Counted from the stretch's first letter, positions 25,309 to 35,086 are shown. The stretch: 64,000 nt of DNA from CAWJNF01 sp963844235 (GCA_963844235.1 CAWJNF010000008.1:682001-746000); one strand, 5' to 3'. The notes: a model not told the origin generated them from the letters alone. A program made the numbers and translations.

Positions 25309-26100
25309 CTACAGGTAGCCGAAGCGGCGCAGCCCTTCGCCACCGACCTGCTCGAGCTGCTCGACCAGCCGGCGGCTCTTCTTCTGCCAGCGCCCCAGCG
25401 TCGCGGGTGGGCGGACGGCGTCGGCCATCCGCTCGGCGTCGCCCTCGAGGCCGAAGAGCCCGAGGATCGCTGCAATGGTCGCGGCTGGTTCCGCGCACAG
25501 ATCCTCGAAACGCACACGCAGGTACGCGTCGCCGAGCTCGCGCTCGCAGTAGTCAGCCGCTGCGCAGTTGGCACGGCTCCAGAGCGCGATCGACCGCACG
25601 GGCCGCCGCCAGCTGACGCGCGCTCCACCGAGCACCACCGATCCATGCTTGACGAGCTGATTCTGGTTCTCCGACAGGGCCATGTCTCTGCCGTCGCGCA
25701 CGAAGTGGAGGAACCGAAGCGAGGGCATCTGAGCGTGGAAGAAGGGCAGGAGGTAGATGCTCCTCGGCTCCTTCCAGCCCCAGGCCGTAGCGGCGGCGGG
25801 AACGCTCGCGCAGTGACGCTCGACGAGAACGCGAAGATCTCCTGCCATCGCCTCGGCGAGGTCATCCGGTCCGTCTTGACCTCCCGCGACGTAGGGATTG
25901 ATCCACCGGTCCAGGTAGTCGGCGACGTCGAGAGCGTCCTCGTAGGCGTTCAGGCGCTCGCCGATGAACATGCCCGCGTCTCGGACGATTCCCGCCACCA
26001 CCCGAGTCCCCGACCCGCCCGTCGCGCCGATAACCATCGGCCCGGGCGCGGCAAGACGCTCGGGAACCACCGAGCCGGGATCTGGAGAAGGCCCGCTCAT
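25309..26100 (-). CDS. sulfotransferase-family protein
   Basis: 263-residue P-loop-like enzyme of the PAPS-dependent sulfotransferase type. VIGATGGSGTR (about 23-33) sits at the 5'-phosphosulfate loop, WGWKEPRS in the middle, and FLHFVRDGRDMALS at the 3'-phosphate loop. It then has LRVRFEDLCAEP, typical of the superfamily. In this setting it would sulfate a polysaccharide sugar. Last gene of a minus-strand run with the flippase, GT2 and acetyltransferase, 16 bases after the flippase stop. No PAPS synthesis genes are in the window. Confidence 0.82.
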   Translation of the reverse strand: MSGPSPDPGSVVPERLAAPGPMVIGATGGSGTRVVAGIVRDAGMFIGERLNAYEDALDVADYLDRWINPYVAGGQDGPDDLAEAMAGDLRVLVERHCASVPAAATAWGWKEPRSIYLLPFFHAQMPSLRFLHFVRDGRDMALSENQNQLVKHGSVVLGGARVSWRRPVRSIALWSRANCAAADYCERELGDAYLRVRFEDLCAEPAATIAAILGLFGLEGDAERMADAVRPPATLGRWQKKSRRLVEQLEQVGGEGLRRFGYL

Positions 26101-26116
26101 GGCTCCAACAATACGG

Positions 26117-27628
26117 TCATGTCGAGCTCGCGTGAGCGTTGGTCCGTGCTCTGCGAAGCTTGTGGGCGAACGCCTGGACGGTATCCCTCGTCGCGCGCCG
26201 TGCCGAGCCGTCGAGCAGCAGCAGGACGCCGAGCGTGATCGCAGTCGCCAACCCCAGCGTGATGATGAGCGCCGGGATCGGTGGCACGCGGTCGAGCAGC
26301 CCGAGTGCCTGCAGACCGGCGACGGCGCCGACGGCGAGCAGCCCGGCCACGAGCGGCACCGGCGTTCCGTGCAGGAGCTGTTTGAACGTCAGCCCCGTGA
26401 GCCGCGCGATGATCGCGAGGTTCACCGGAATCACGACGAGCACGAAGAGCACCGCCCGGGACGCCGCCATGCCGAGCAGCTGGTCGCTCTCCGGCTCGCC
26501 CTGGAGTGGCATGGCAACTAGCACGACGGTGGCAGCACTTGCGCCCGCGAGCACCCAGAGCATCAAGGCCCGGAAGCCGGGTCGGGCCAGCGCGAACAGC
26601 AGCGGGCCGCTGAAGAAGACGAGGGCCTTGGCGATGCCGACGATGGCGAGCAGCTTGAGCGCAACTCCTCCGGGCTCCCACTCCTCCCCGAACACGGCGA
26701 GCACGTAGTCACTGCAGGCGGCGATCACGAGCATGGCGGGGACGGTGGCCAGAACCGCGACCCGCATGCACGACCTCACGCCCTGGCGAAGAGCCTCCGG
26801 ATCGGCTTGCAACCTCGAGAAGTGAGGCAGCGAGATCGCGCCTACCGGGCGCATGGTGAGCTCGAGCACGACGTCGACGAGGCGATCCGCGAGCCGGTAG
26901 ATGCCGACGACCACCGGGCCGAAGAAGAGGCCCATCAGCAACGCGTCGGCCCGCCGGTTGAGGAACCCGCCGATGTTGGCCACGAAGACGTGAACCGAGA
27001 AGCTCAGCAGGTCGCGAGAGTGGGCTCGCGAGAAGCGAAGCCGGGGAGCCCAGCGTACGAGCGCCCAGAAGAGCACGAGCGACACGACGTGAGCCGTCAG
27101 CTGTTGTGCCACGAGCGCCCACACCCCGAAACCGGCCAGAGCAAGCGCGATTCCTGCGGCCCCGCCGGCAAGCGCGGCGGCATTTGCGCGAACGGCGAGG
27201 CTCTTGAAGTCCATCCGCCGCTGGAGTAGCGAGAACTGAACGATGGTGAGACTCGCGAGGACGATGGTCGGCGAAAGCGCCTTGATCACGTTCTCGAGCT
27301 CGGGCAGGTCGTTGGCGCGAGCCCACCAACCGGCTGTCAGGAACGTAATCCCCACGAAGACCAGGCTCCAGGCGAGGTTCAGCCAGAACGCCGAGTCGAG
27401 GTGCTCCTTATCGATGTCCTTCCGCTGGATGATCGCGGTTCCGAGCCCCTGCTCCACGAACCCGTCGATGAACGTGACGTACACGATGGCCATCGCCACG
27501 ACGCCGAAATCGCGTGGCCCGAGCATCGCAGCGAGCACGAACGTGAAGACCGTGGTCAAGCCGCGCTGACCCCAGTTCATCGCGAAGGCCCAGGCGAGCG
27601 GGCGTTGTAGAGAGCGGGCCGTGCTCAT
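26117..27628 (-). CDS. Wzx-type polysaccharide flippase (MOP/PST superfamily)
   Basis: 503 residues from the ATG at 27628, with about 12-14 hydrophobic segments. Family-like features are LGPRDFGVVAMAIVY, FVEQGLGTAIIQRK, LQRRMDFKSLAVR, ADALLMGLFFGPVVVGIY and LELTMRPVGAISLPHFSRLQ. It moves lipid-linked oligosaccharide repeat units across the membrane and would work with an O-antigen-type polymerase such as those encoded elsewhere in the locus. It overlaps the preceding GT2 stop by 4 bases. The N-terminus upstream of 27628 is out-of-character and was not included. Confidence 0.93.
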   Translation of the reverse strand: MSTARSLQRPLAWAFAMNWGQRGLTTVFTFVLAAMLGPRDFGVVAMAIVYVTFIDGFVEQGLGTAIIQRKDIDKEHLDSAFWLNLAWSLVFVGITFLTAGWWARANDLPELENVIKALSPTIVLASLTIVQFSLLQRRMDFKSLAVRANAAALAGGAAGIALALAGFGVWALVAQQLTAHVVSLVLFWALVRWAPRLRFSRAHSRDLLSFSVHVFVANIGGFLNRRADALLMGLFFGPVVVGIYRLADRLVDVVLELTMRPVGAISLPHFSRLQADPEALRQGVRSCMRVAVLATVPAMLVIAACSDYVLAVFGEEWEPGGVALKLLAIVGIAKALVFFSGPLLFALARPGFRALMLWVLAGASAATVVLVAMPLQGEPESDQLLGMAASRAVLFVLVVIPVNLAIIARLTGLTFKQLLHGTPVPLVAGLLAVGAVAGLQALGLLDRVPPIPALIITLGLATAITLGVLLLLDGSARRATRDTVQAFAHKLRRARTNAHASST

Positions 27629-28608
27629 CGACTGCCCGGCATGCGGGTGAGCCCGCCGAGCTCCGCCTGTCGTTCGGAGACCGGCCGGCGCGGGGCATAT
27701 CCGCGTAGCCAGTCTCGGCGTGCCCGCCACACGGGGACCCAGGGCGAGTCCTTCCCGCGCAATGCGATCCTGGCCCCGAAGGCACGAACGGCGACCCCGA
27801 GCGAGAGCAGCGCGAGCCCGACCCGCCGCTTACCGGATGGCCAGTGCTTGTGCAGCAGGGTCGCCTTACCTTTGAGCAGGAGGACGACCTTGTCCGAACG
27901 CGTCGCCGACGAGACACCGACCTCGTGCGTGATGACCGCATCCGGGGTGATGATCGGCCGCAGGCCGAGACGGGCGACGCGCAACGCGAGATCGCCGTCC
28001 TCGCCGTACATGAAGAAGCGCTCGTCGAACCCGCCGAGCACGTCCCACACCTCTCGCGGAGCGAGCAGGAGGCAGCCGGTCACGATGTCGACCTCGCGGA
28101 CAGTGTCTCGCTGCCAGCCCCCGAGCGACTCCGGGTCGAACACGCGCGACCCCTTGAACACTGTGGACAGGAGCGTCGAGAAGCAGAAGAGACTCCACAG
28201 CGACGGCTTGCCCCAGCACGAGCCCGGGCACACGGTGCCGTCCGGCCACAGCGTCCGGCCACCGTAGAGGCCGTGGCCCGGGTTGTCTCTGGCGAACTCG
28301 ACGAGCTCGGGGACGGCACCCTCGTGCACGACGCTGTCGGGATTGAGGAGAAGCACATACTCGCCCGTGGCCTCCTCGACGCCCCGATTGACCCCGGCGG
28401 CAAAGCCGATGTTCTCTTCGAGTGCGACGAGCTTCACAGCAGGGAACTCGTTCCTGAGGCGCTCGGCCGTGCCGTCGCCGGAGCCGTTCTCCACCACGAC
28501 GACCTCGAAGGACACGCCGTGAGTCCGCTCGTAGATCGACGCCAGGCACTCGGCCGCCTCGTCCCGGCACTTGTAGGTGACGACGACGATCGAGACGTCC
28601 GGCCTCAC
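27625..28608 (-). CDS. family 2 glycosyltransferase (rhamnosyltransferase-like)
   Basis: 327 residues from GTG 28608, which overlaps the acetyltransferase stop by 4 bases. Longer upstream reading is spurious. Seen are VSIVVVTYKCRDEA, VVVVENGSGDGTAE, NIGFAAGVNRGVEEATGEYVL, LLNPDSV (DxD-like) and GGFDERFFMYGEDGDLALR, the pattern of WbbL/rhamnosyl GT2 enzymes. The tail is basic. Coupled translation with the flippase suggests a single repeat-unit pathway. Confidence 0.92.
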   Translation of the reverse strand: MRPDVSIVVVTYKCRDEAAECLASIYERTHGVSFEVVVVENGSGDGTAERLRNEFPAVKLVALEENIGFAAGVNRGVEEATGEYVLLLNPDSVVHEGAVPELVEFARDNPGHGLYGGRTLWPDGTVCPGSCWGKPSLWSLFCFSTLLSTVFKGSRVFDPESLGGWQRDTVREVDIVTGCLLLAPREVWDVLGGFDERFFMYGEDGDLALRVARLGLRPIITPDAVITHEVGVSSATRSDKVVLLLKGKATLLHKHWPSGKRRVGLALLSLGVAVRAFGARIALRGKDSPWVPVWRARRDWLRGYAPRRPVSERQAELGGLTRMPGSR

Positions 28609-29186
28609 CCCGTATGCTCCGCCGGTGCCTCGGCCTCCCCGCGCGCCTGTCCGTTGGCGGCGTAGTCCTCCCGCCTGCGAACGATCCTCGCGGGGTTCCC
28701 CACTGCGATGGAGTTCGGAGGCAACGACTTCGTGACGACCGAGTTCGCGCTGACGACGCAACCGTCGCCGATGGTCACCCCGGCCCCCACGAAGACGCGG
28801 GCACCGAGCCACACGTCGTTCCCGATGACGATGTCGCGCTCGTTGCGCGCCTGGTGCGCGATCTTCTCGTCGGGCAGCATTCCGTAGTCGGAGGCCGTGA
28901 GGAAGACTTCCGGCCCGAGGCGGCAATGCTCTCCTATCGTCACCCGTCCAGTCGAGTCTCCCGCCCATAGGTAGACGCGCTCGCCGACCTGCGTGCCGGC
29001 GCCGATCGAGACCCGCTCCCCGTTACGAAGCGAGACGTTGGGCGCGAGCGTCGCGCCAGGGCCGAGCGTCACCCGGCGGCGTGGGCGCACGTGTGCGTAC
29101 CCGTAGAAGTGGAGGATCCGGAAGACGTGCAAGTACGTCATCGGATCGAGGAACGACACGGCAAGCCGGCGAAGCCTCGCTGTCAC
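28605..29186 (-). CDS. hexapeptide-repeat (LbH) acyltransferase
   Basis: 193-residue left-handed beta-helix O-acetyltransferase of the CatB/LacA/WcaF type. Hexapeptide turns run from LGPGATLAPNVSL to IGDGCVVSANSVVTKSLPPNSIAVGNPARIV. Starts at GTG 29186 with a GGAGGT site 7 bases upstream. It would acetylate a sugar of the surface polymer or its lipid-linked precursor. First gene of a four-gene minus-strand operon. A TTGACG/TAGTGT pair at 29328-29301 could be its promoter, but it is weak. Confidence 0.9.
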   Translation of the reverse strand: MTARLRRLAVSFLDPMTYLHVFRILHFYGYAHVRPRRRVTLGPGATLAPNVSLRNGERVSIGAGTQVGERVYLWAGDSTGRVTIGEHCRLGPEVFLTASDYGMLPDEKIAHQARNERDIVIGNDVWLGARVFVGAGVTIGDGCVVSANSVVTKSLPPNSIAVGNPARIVRRREDYAANGQARGEAEAPAEHTG

Positions 29187-29348
29187 GGGTTGGTACCTCC
29201 TCTGTGCGAGCGCTGCCGCTGGCGTGGCCTCGGTCGACGCGTATGTTGACTGAAGGGGGCGCCCGCCACGTCCTGATGCGCCGTCGATCCCTTCACTCCT
29301 ACACTATGCGGGAATCGAGCGGCGTCAAGAGCCCGCTGGGACTCGTCG

Positions 29349-30752
29349 GTGGCCGGCAGGAAGATCATACTCATCGGGCTCGACTGTGCCGAACCGTCGC
29401 TCGTGCTCGAGCGGTGGCGTCCGGAGCTTCCGGTGCTGAACGGCCTGATGGAGCGAGGCACGTCAGGTCTCCTGACCTCGGTCATCCCGCCCATCACCGT
29501 GCCGGCCTGGTCCTGCATGATGTCCAGCCGCACACCCGGCGACCTCGGCGTCTACGGGTTCCGCAACCGCGCGGACCACACGTATGACAGCCTGACGATC
29601 GCCACGAGCACCGCCATTCGCGAGCCCCGCCTGTGGGATCTCGCAACGAGGGCCGGCAAGCCGTCGATCGTGCTCGGCGTGCCCGGAACGTACCCGCCGC
29701 GACCGTTGAACGGCGTGATGGTGTCCTGCTTCCTGACCCCGTCGCTCGAGAGCCAGTACACCTATCCGGCGACCCTCCGGCGCGAGGTGGAGGCGGCAGT
29801 CGGCGAGTACGTCTTCGACTGTACGAACTTCCGCACCGAGGACAAGGACGACTTGCTCCGTCAGGTCTACGTGATGACCGATCGGAGGTTCGCCCTCGCC
29901 GAGCACCTCCTCGCCTCCAAGCCGTGGGAGCTCTTCGCCATGGTCGAGATGGGAACTGACCGAATGCACCACGGATTCTGGAAGTACATGGATCCGGCAC
30001 ACCGGAAGCACGTCGCGGGCGGCCCGTACGAGGACGCCATCCTCGACTATCACCGGCACGTCGACGAGCTCATCGGGCGCCTGCTCGCACACGCCGACGA
30101 GAACACCGTCGTCCTCGTTGTCTCCGATCACGGCGCCAAGCGCATGGACGGCGGCATCCGGGTCAACGAATGGCTCCGGCGGGAAGGGCTGCTCACGCTT
30201 CGCGACGAGCCGACCGAGGCCACGCCGCTCGCGCGGGTGAGCGTCGACTGGTCCCGCACGGTGGCCTGGGGCGAGGGCGGCTACTACTCCCGCGTCGTCC
30301 TCAACGTCAAGGGCCGGGAGCCCGAGGGCATCGTCGACCCCGAGGACTACGAGCGGGTTCGCCGCGACCTGGCGGCACGGCTCGCCGCCATTCCCGACGA
30401 GCAGGGCCGGGACATCGGGACTGTCGTCTACCTCCCGGAGGAGGTCTATCCGCAGGTGCGTGGAATCGCACCCGATCTCATCGTCCACTTCGGCGATCTC
30501 TTCTGGCGCTCGGTCGGCACGGTGGGCGGCAGCGAAGGTGTCCACACCTTCGAGAACGACACCGGCCCCGACGACGCGAACCACGCACAGGACGGGCTCT
30601 TCGTGGCCGCAGGCCCAGGTATCGCGCCCGGCACGCATCTCGACGCCAACCTGCTCGACATCGCCCCTACCGTCCTCGAGCTCATGGGAATCGCCCCGAC
30701 TCCCGACATGCGGGGTCGAAGCCTCGTCGCTCGCCTCACGAAGGCCGCCTGA
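29349..30752 (+). CDS. alkaline-phosphatase-fold phosphodiesterase/phosphotransferase, copy 1
   Basis: 467 residues from GTG 29349. Belongs to the type I phosphodiesterase/nucleotide pyrophosphatase group: metal site IGLDCAEPS near the N-terminus, the nucleophile region PPITVPAWSCMMSS (Thr), MGTDRMHHGFW and VVSDHGAKRMDGG for further metal ligands, and a final NHAQDGLFVAAGPGI. It is homologous to the gene at 35048, sharing VDWSRT, the VNVKGREPEGIVDPEDY block and the C-terminal LLDIAPTVLELMGI. No signal peptide is seen, so it probably acts in the cytoplasm on phospho-sugar or nucleotide linkages. Substrate unknown. Confidence 0.87.
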   Translation: MAGRKIILIGLDCAEPSLVLERWRPELPVLNGLMERGTSGLLTSVIPPITVPAWSCMMSSRTPGDLGVYGFRNRADHTYDSLTIATSTAIREPRLWDLATRAGKPSIVLGVPGTYPPRPLNGVMVSCFLTPSLESQYTYPATLRREVEAAVGEYVFDCTNFRTEDKDDLLRQVYVMTDRRFALAEHLLASKPWELFAMVEMGTDRMHHGFWKYMDPAHRKHVAGGPYEDAILDYHRHVDELIGRLLAHADENTVVLVVSDHGAKRMDGGIRVNEWLRREGLLTLRDEPTEATPLARVSVDWSRTVAWGEGGYYSRVVLNVKGREPEGIVDPEDYERVRRDLAARLAAIPDEQGRDIGTVVYLPEEVYPQVRGIAPDLIVHFGDLFWRSVGTVGGSEGVHTFENDTGPDDANHAQDGLFVAAGPGIAPGTHLDANLLDIAPTVLELMGIAPTPDMRGRSLVARLTKAA

Positions 30753-30808
30753 CCGGCTGTCCGCGCCGACGGGCGCCCACCTGCTTCCAGTCCCGTCCAC
30801 GTCGCCGG

Positions 30809-31594
30809 TCAGACGTCGGCCCACGACACGAGGGAGTGACCGCGCTCGCGGGCCGCTGCGGCGAACGCGAGCGTCGAGTCGCGCTCGGACACCCGCCACT
30901 CCTCCTGGTGTCCGGGATGCACGCCCACCTCGAGCGATTCCGAGCCGAGCCCCTGGGCGACCGCCAGCAGCGGTGCGTGCCAGTCGGTGTCCCCAGCGCT
31001 CGTCGGCATGTAGAAATGCGCGGTAGTCGTGAAGCGGCTCGTCAGCATCCGGCCCCATCGAGCGCCGACCCAGTAGGTCGGGCTTCGCGTCGGACGGCGC
31101 AGGTAGATGTCCTGGACGGCGCGCACTCGTCGAATCCCGCAGCTCTGGAGCGCGCGAGCGAGCGCCTCCTGAACGACCGGCAGCTTGTGAACGTGTCGAT
31201 GCGAGTCGACGTGCGAGACCGGCACCCCTTTCCCCTGCACGTGGGCGATCTGCGCGGCGATCTCCAGCTCGAGGGCTGCAGTCGGCAGCCGGCGCAGAAG
31301 CGCCTGAGCGCGGAAGGTGCTCGTCGAGAGGAACCGTCCTTCCTCGTCGACGAGTCCCCGGAGCCGACCCGGCTCCGACACGCACCTCGTGTCCTCGTCG
31401 CGCACGAGCGTAAGGTGGACTCCGAAGCTGAGGTCGGGCCGCTCCCTCGCGAACGCGATCGCCTCGGCGGTCGCCGGCGCCCGCGGCATGATCGTCGCGC
31501 TGGTCAGCGCTGCGCGGTCGAAGCAGTCGATCGTTGCCTGGACTGTATCGGCGGACGCTCCGAAGTCGTCGGCGTTGAGGACAAGCCTGGCCAT
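30809..31594 (-). CDS. ChbG/YdjC-family carbohydrate deacetylase
   Basis: 261 residues from the ATG at 31594. Metal-dependent N-deacetylase of the YdjC family. NADDFG (7-12) supplies the catalytic and metal Asp pair, FGVHLTLV a metal His, and SHVDSHRHVHK the second histidine set. The C-terminal SLEVGVHPGHQEE also fits. It could remove an N-acetyl group from a sugar in the lipid-linked precursor. Convergent with the phosphodiesterase and 26 bases downstream of the secreted beta-protein gene. Confidence 0.9.
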   Translation of the reverse strand: MARLVLNADDFGASADTVQATIDCFDRAALTSATIMPRAPATAEAIAFARERPDLSFGVHLTLVRDEDTRCVSEPGRLRGLVDEEGRFLSTSTFRAQALLRRLPTAALELEIAAQIAHVQGKGVPVSHVDSHRHVHKLPVVQEALARALQSCGIRRVRAVQDIYLRRPTRSPTYWVGARWGRMLTSRFTTTAHFYMPTSAGDTDWHAPLLAVAQGLGSESLEVGVHPGHQEEWRVSERDSTLAFAAAARERGHSLVSWADV

Positions 31595-31620
31595 CTGTGA
31601 AAACGGGCGGGACGAAGGGT

Positions 31621-32520
31621 TCAGGTCGCCCGGACGGCGCCCGGCGGGCTCGTCGAGAGCGCGAACCCGGTGGCGAGCGTGGAGCGTTGGAGCCCGACGC
31701 GCACGAGCATCCCACCGGGCTCCTGGAGCCTGTAGACGAGGGTGACGGTCCCCGAGCCGGCTACGCGGGCCGAGTCTACGCGCTGCCAGCGCTTGTGCGC
31801 ACGGTCGTATACCTCCAGCACGGCGCGCCTCGCCGAGTGGGCGGGCGTGACCTTGCCGGTGACCCTGAGCAGCCCCCCGACGGGGACGGACGCGTCGGCG
31901 ATCTTCATACTGACCTTCGGCTGGACGTCGACCCGGATCGGAGCCGAGCGAACCTGCCCCGCGGCGGCCTCTGCTCGGAACCGCCCGCCTACCGCGAGCT
32001 CGAGCCGCGCGAGAAACGTGCCGTCGTCGGCTACCTCCGCCGTGGCGATCTCCTGCCACGCGCCGGGGTCGGACTCCACGCCCCGGACAATCGAGATCGG
32101 TGGCGAGCCGGGAACGGTCGACGTGCCCCGAAGCGTGAGTCGCTTGCCAAAGCGCACGGTCTCGTCAGCCGTCAGCGAGACGTCCCCCTCGACCTCGACC
32201 ACGACGCGTCCCTGATGGACCTGCGAGCCGACCTGCCGGATGATGTAGGTGCCTGCACGGCCCCCGAAGACGTGCTCGAGCGTGCCTCCCGACGGGATCG
32301 TCTCGCTCGTGTAGGTCTCCCGCGGTATCTCGATGACCTGAGGCTCGCCGGCCTGGTTGCCAAAGACGACCGTCTCGCCCCAGGGGATCGTCACCGTCGC
32401 CGGCTGGGGCCCAGCCGCGGTGAGGGTCACGGTCACCGACGCAAGAGCTACGCCGGCTGCCGCGAGCGCCAAGGCGCCGACCGCGAGGACGACGACGGTC
32501 CGAGCACGCACGCGCGTCAC
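31621..32520 (-). CDS. secreted beta-sandwich protein with cupredoxin-like N-terminus
   Basis: 299 residues. A signal peptide (about 8-28, VVVLAVGALALAAAGVALA) is followed by a cupredoxin-like segment (VTIPWGETVVFGNQAGEPQVIEI, HVFGGRAGTYIIRQVG), but the usual copper His/Cys/Met set is not complete. Two or three Ig-like beta domains follow (LTADETVRFGKRLTLRG; VPVGGLLRVTGKV). Function unknown; probably structural or carbohydrate-binding at the cell surface. It overlaps the O-antigen ligase-like gene by 4 bases. Confidence 0.75.
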   Translation of the reverse strand: MTRVRARTVVVLAVGALALAAAGVALASVTVTLTAAGPQPATVTIPWGETVVFGNQAGEPQVIEIPRETYTSETIPSGGTLEHVFGGRAGTYIIRQVGSQVHQGRVVVEVEGDVSLTADETVRFGKRLTLRGTSTVPGSPPISIVRGVESDPGAWQEIATAEVADDGTFLARLELAVGGRFRAEAAAGQVRSAPIRVDVQPKVSMKIADASVPVGGLLRVTGKVTPAHSARRAVLEVYDRAHKRWQRVDSARVAGSGTVTLVYRLQEPGGMLVRVGLQRSTLATGFALSTSPPGAVRAT

Positions 32521-34062
32521 CCAGCGGCCCCGGTCGTGGGAAGGGCCACGCCCTCCTCCCGAGGGGCCTCGCGGCTCTGGCGCTCGTCAGCGGGAATCGC
32601 CGCCCGAGCGGCGACTCGCAGGCCGAGAGCGGCCACGGCGACGAACACGAGCGTCGCCTGTACGAACGCGAACGCGTCGAAGAACAGCATCCCGAAGGCG
32701 AAGCCCGAGGCGGCTAGACCGCACGCTGCCAGCAGGCTCGCCTCCCGGCCGGTCGCTCTCCGCGCTGCTCTGACCGTCTTGATTGCCGCACCCCAGACGA
32801 ACCACGCCGTGGCAAGCAACCCAATCGCCCCGAGCGTCACGAGCGCGTTCAGGTACTGGTTGTCGAAGAAGATCTCCGGGGGAAGCTGTCCCAGGCTCAC
32901 CACGAGTGGGTCGTCGATGACGATCTCGGTACCCGGTCCGTGCCCGAGCAGCGGCTTCTCCGTCCACAGCTCTTGTGCCGGCCCGACGTCAGAGAGGCGC
33001 CCCGAGCCGAGCTGTCCTTCTCTGCCCGTCACGGAGGCAACGAGACCCTCCTCCGGGAAGAACGACTTGTAGAGACCGCCGATCGCCCCAGGGCGCGACG
33101 AGGTGGACCGCCACGAGGAGCACGGCGAGTAGTGGCCAGTACCGCAGGAGCCGACTGCGATAGAGGTAGAAGGCTATGCCGAGCATGACGACGGTCATGA
33201 CCACGGTCGTTCGGGAAATGGTCGCCGCGGCACCGGCTGCAAGGAGGAAGCCGCAGGCGGCCCAGGCTCGGGAGGCCCAACGCGAGGCTGCCCAGCGCGC
33301 GAGATGAATGGCAAGAGGGACGCACATGACCAGCGCACAGCCGAGAGCGATCGGGTGCTGGGACGAACCACTCACGCGAAGCCGGCCGCCCCGCAGCGCT
33401 TCGACGTCGCGCGGTAGCTGGTCGAGCGCCGGAATCCACGCGTCGAGGTGGTCGAAGACGTTGTACCCGGCCGTGCCTTCATAGAGCGACGCGACTGCGA
33501 CGATGGTCCCGCCGACGACGATCCAGGCGATCACCTTCTCCGCCTGGGCGGTCGTCTCGACGGTCGATGCAATGAGGAGGAAGACTGCGACGTAGCTGAG
33601 CAGGAACGACAGCGCCTTGACGCCCTCGGCCTGGTCGATGTCGCCGACGTTGGCGAGAAACGACACCACCATCACGATGGCGAGTGCCGCAAGGGCTTTG
33701 CCGTGTCCGGCGGCGTCGACTCGGCCTCGCCGCGCGAGCAGTCCGACCGCCCAGGCGAAGATGAGCAGAAACAGAACGGCACGGTAGAGCTCGAGGTTGA
33801 ACGGCAGGCTCACCGACAGCGTGTACTGCCTGCTCGGGACGAGCCACACCAGCAGGAAGAGCCCGATGAGGGCGTTCTGCCACGTGAAGACCGGCGCCTT
33901 GATGTCGCGCAGCGCGACGACGCACCCCGCGAGCAACACCAGGGCCCCGACGGCAGCCTGCTCGGGGCCGGCGCTGACGCCGGCAACGAGGGCGACAATC
34001 CCCACCGAGACGAGCGCGAGCGGGATGGCGCGTCTGGGTGGAGCCGTGTCGCGGACGCGCAA
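32517..34062 (-). pseudogene. O-antigen ligase/polymerase-like membrane protein, one frameshift
   Basis: About 514 residues if repaired, with ten or more membrane segments and the Wzy_C-like loop (GSSQHPIALGCALVM; SRTTVVMTVVMLG; then TEKPLLGHGPGTE, DNQYLNALVTLGAIGL). The frame breaks at 33091-33093, where a GGG on the plus strand should be GG; the next frame then continues GAIGGLYKSFFPEEGLVAS. Polymerises repeat units or ligates polymer to an acceptor. It sits directly after the Wzz-like gene. Two other homologues lie at 49.5 and 57.8 kb. Confidence 0.85.
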
Positions 34063-34079
34063 CCCAGCTTCGAACTGGC

Positions 34080-34865
34080 TCAGTGGTCGGTCACCTCGAT
34101 CGGCGTGTCAACGCGCTCGGCCACAGGCTTCTCCACTCGCTCGGGCTCCGGCCCGGGCTTCCTCGGGAAGATGCGGTCGAGAGCAACGGCGAGCGCGACG
34201 AAAGCGCCCATGACCGCGAGCCCCACCAGCCCGACGAGCGTGATCGGCGTCTCCCCTGAAGCGATGGCCTGCTGCGGGGTGCGGAGCTGCTCCACCACGA
34301 TACGCTCGCTCTCCTCGACGCCGGCCGTCTCCTGCTGTTGCGAGATCCACCGGATGAAAGCCTTGGACGAAGCCTCGGCGAGCGCGATCGCCTCGCCGCC
34401 CGTCTGCGCCTCGGCCGTGAGCTCGATCACCGGTACGTCCGACAGCTCGAATCTGCCCGGAGTCGCGACCGCGTATATCGCGCGGGCGCTGACGTTGCCG
34501 GCGAGCGGGCCGAACATGCGCTCGCGGGTGCTCTGAACCTGGTCCGACTCGATCAGCAGCGGATACAGGTTCGCGGCCTGGATCAGCGTCGCCGTGTCCG
34601 GCGTATCGGTGACCAGGACGGGAGCGCCTCGTGTCTGCTCTTCGCCGTTCGTGCTCTCGGGCTGCGGCGCCTCGATGAAGTCCGTCGTGCCGATACGGAA
34701 GTACGGAGCCTCGGAGCTCGTGACGAGCATCCTCGTCGAGGCGAGGTAGGTCCGCTGGTCACGCTCGTTGACGACCACTGCCACGCCGGCGAGTCCCGCC
34801 AGGAGGACCCCGAGCAAGAGGATCCACCAGAAGCGTGCGAAGGTTCTTCTATAGGTTCCAGTCAT
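34080..34865 (-). CDS. Wzz-like chain-length regulator
   Basis: 261 residues with two membrane segments (about 14-33 and 212-233) enclosing a periplasm-facing domain, the layout of polysaccharide copolymerases. Seen are YLASTRMLVTSS, VIELTAEAQTGGEAIALAEA and the Pro-rich second-membrane region GETPITLVGLVGLAV. No kinase domain is attached, unlike the homologue at 59.2 kb. First gene of an operon with the O-antigen ligase-like gene, 17 bases ahead of it, and transcribed from the promoter at 35014-35042. Confidence 0.88.
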   Translation of the reverse strand: MTGTYRRTFARFWWILLLGVLLAGLAGVAVVVNERDQRTYLASTRMLVTSSEAPYFRIGTTDFIEAPQPESTNGEEQTRGAPVLVTDTPDTATLIQAANLYPLLIESDQVQSTRERMFGPLAGNVSARAIYAVATPGRFELSDVPVIELTAEAQTGGEAIALAEASSKAFIRWISQQQETAGVEESERIVVEQLRTPQQAIASGETPITLVGLVGLAVMGAFVALAVALDRIFPRKPGPEPERVEKPVAERVDTPIEVTDH

Positions 34866-35013
34866 CCGATCTCACCCGTCGTCACGGGGCCTCGCTCGCC
34901 TCGGGCCAAGCCAGCGCGGGCAAGCCCGGCAGGCGCGCGCAGGCAGGACGGAACATCATCGTCCAGGCAGATCATGGCCACAGTGTTCACCCTCCAGGAG
35001 TTTTACTAGTGTC

Positions 35014-35042
35014 TTTATAGGTGCTTCCCGGCTCGCTGTCCA
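35014..35042 (-). promoter_or_regulatory. sigma-A-type promoter for the wzz-like/ligase operon
   Basis: Minus strand TGGACA (35042-35037) and TATAAA (35019-35014) with a 17-base spacer. Leader of about 140 bases to the ATG at 34865. It lies across the longest possible 5' extension of the divergent gene, which argues that the latter starts at 35048 or 35069 rather than at the GTG at 35021. Confidence 0.6.
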
Positions 35043-35044
35043 CC

Positions 35045-35086
35045 GAGATGTCCACACCGAAAATCGAGATGTCCACACCGAAACTC
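35045..35086 (+). repeat. 21-bp tandem duplication spanning the start codon
   Basis: Two adjacent 21-bp copies (35045-35065 and 35066-35086) each contain GAGATGTCCACACCGAAA, so two in-frame ATG codons (35048 and 35069) each begin MSTPK. The copies differ at one base (AATC versus ACTC). The duplication looks recent and leaves the true start ambiguous. Confidence 0.85.
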
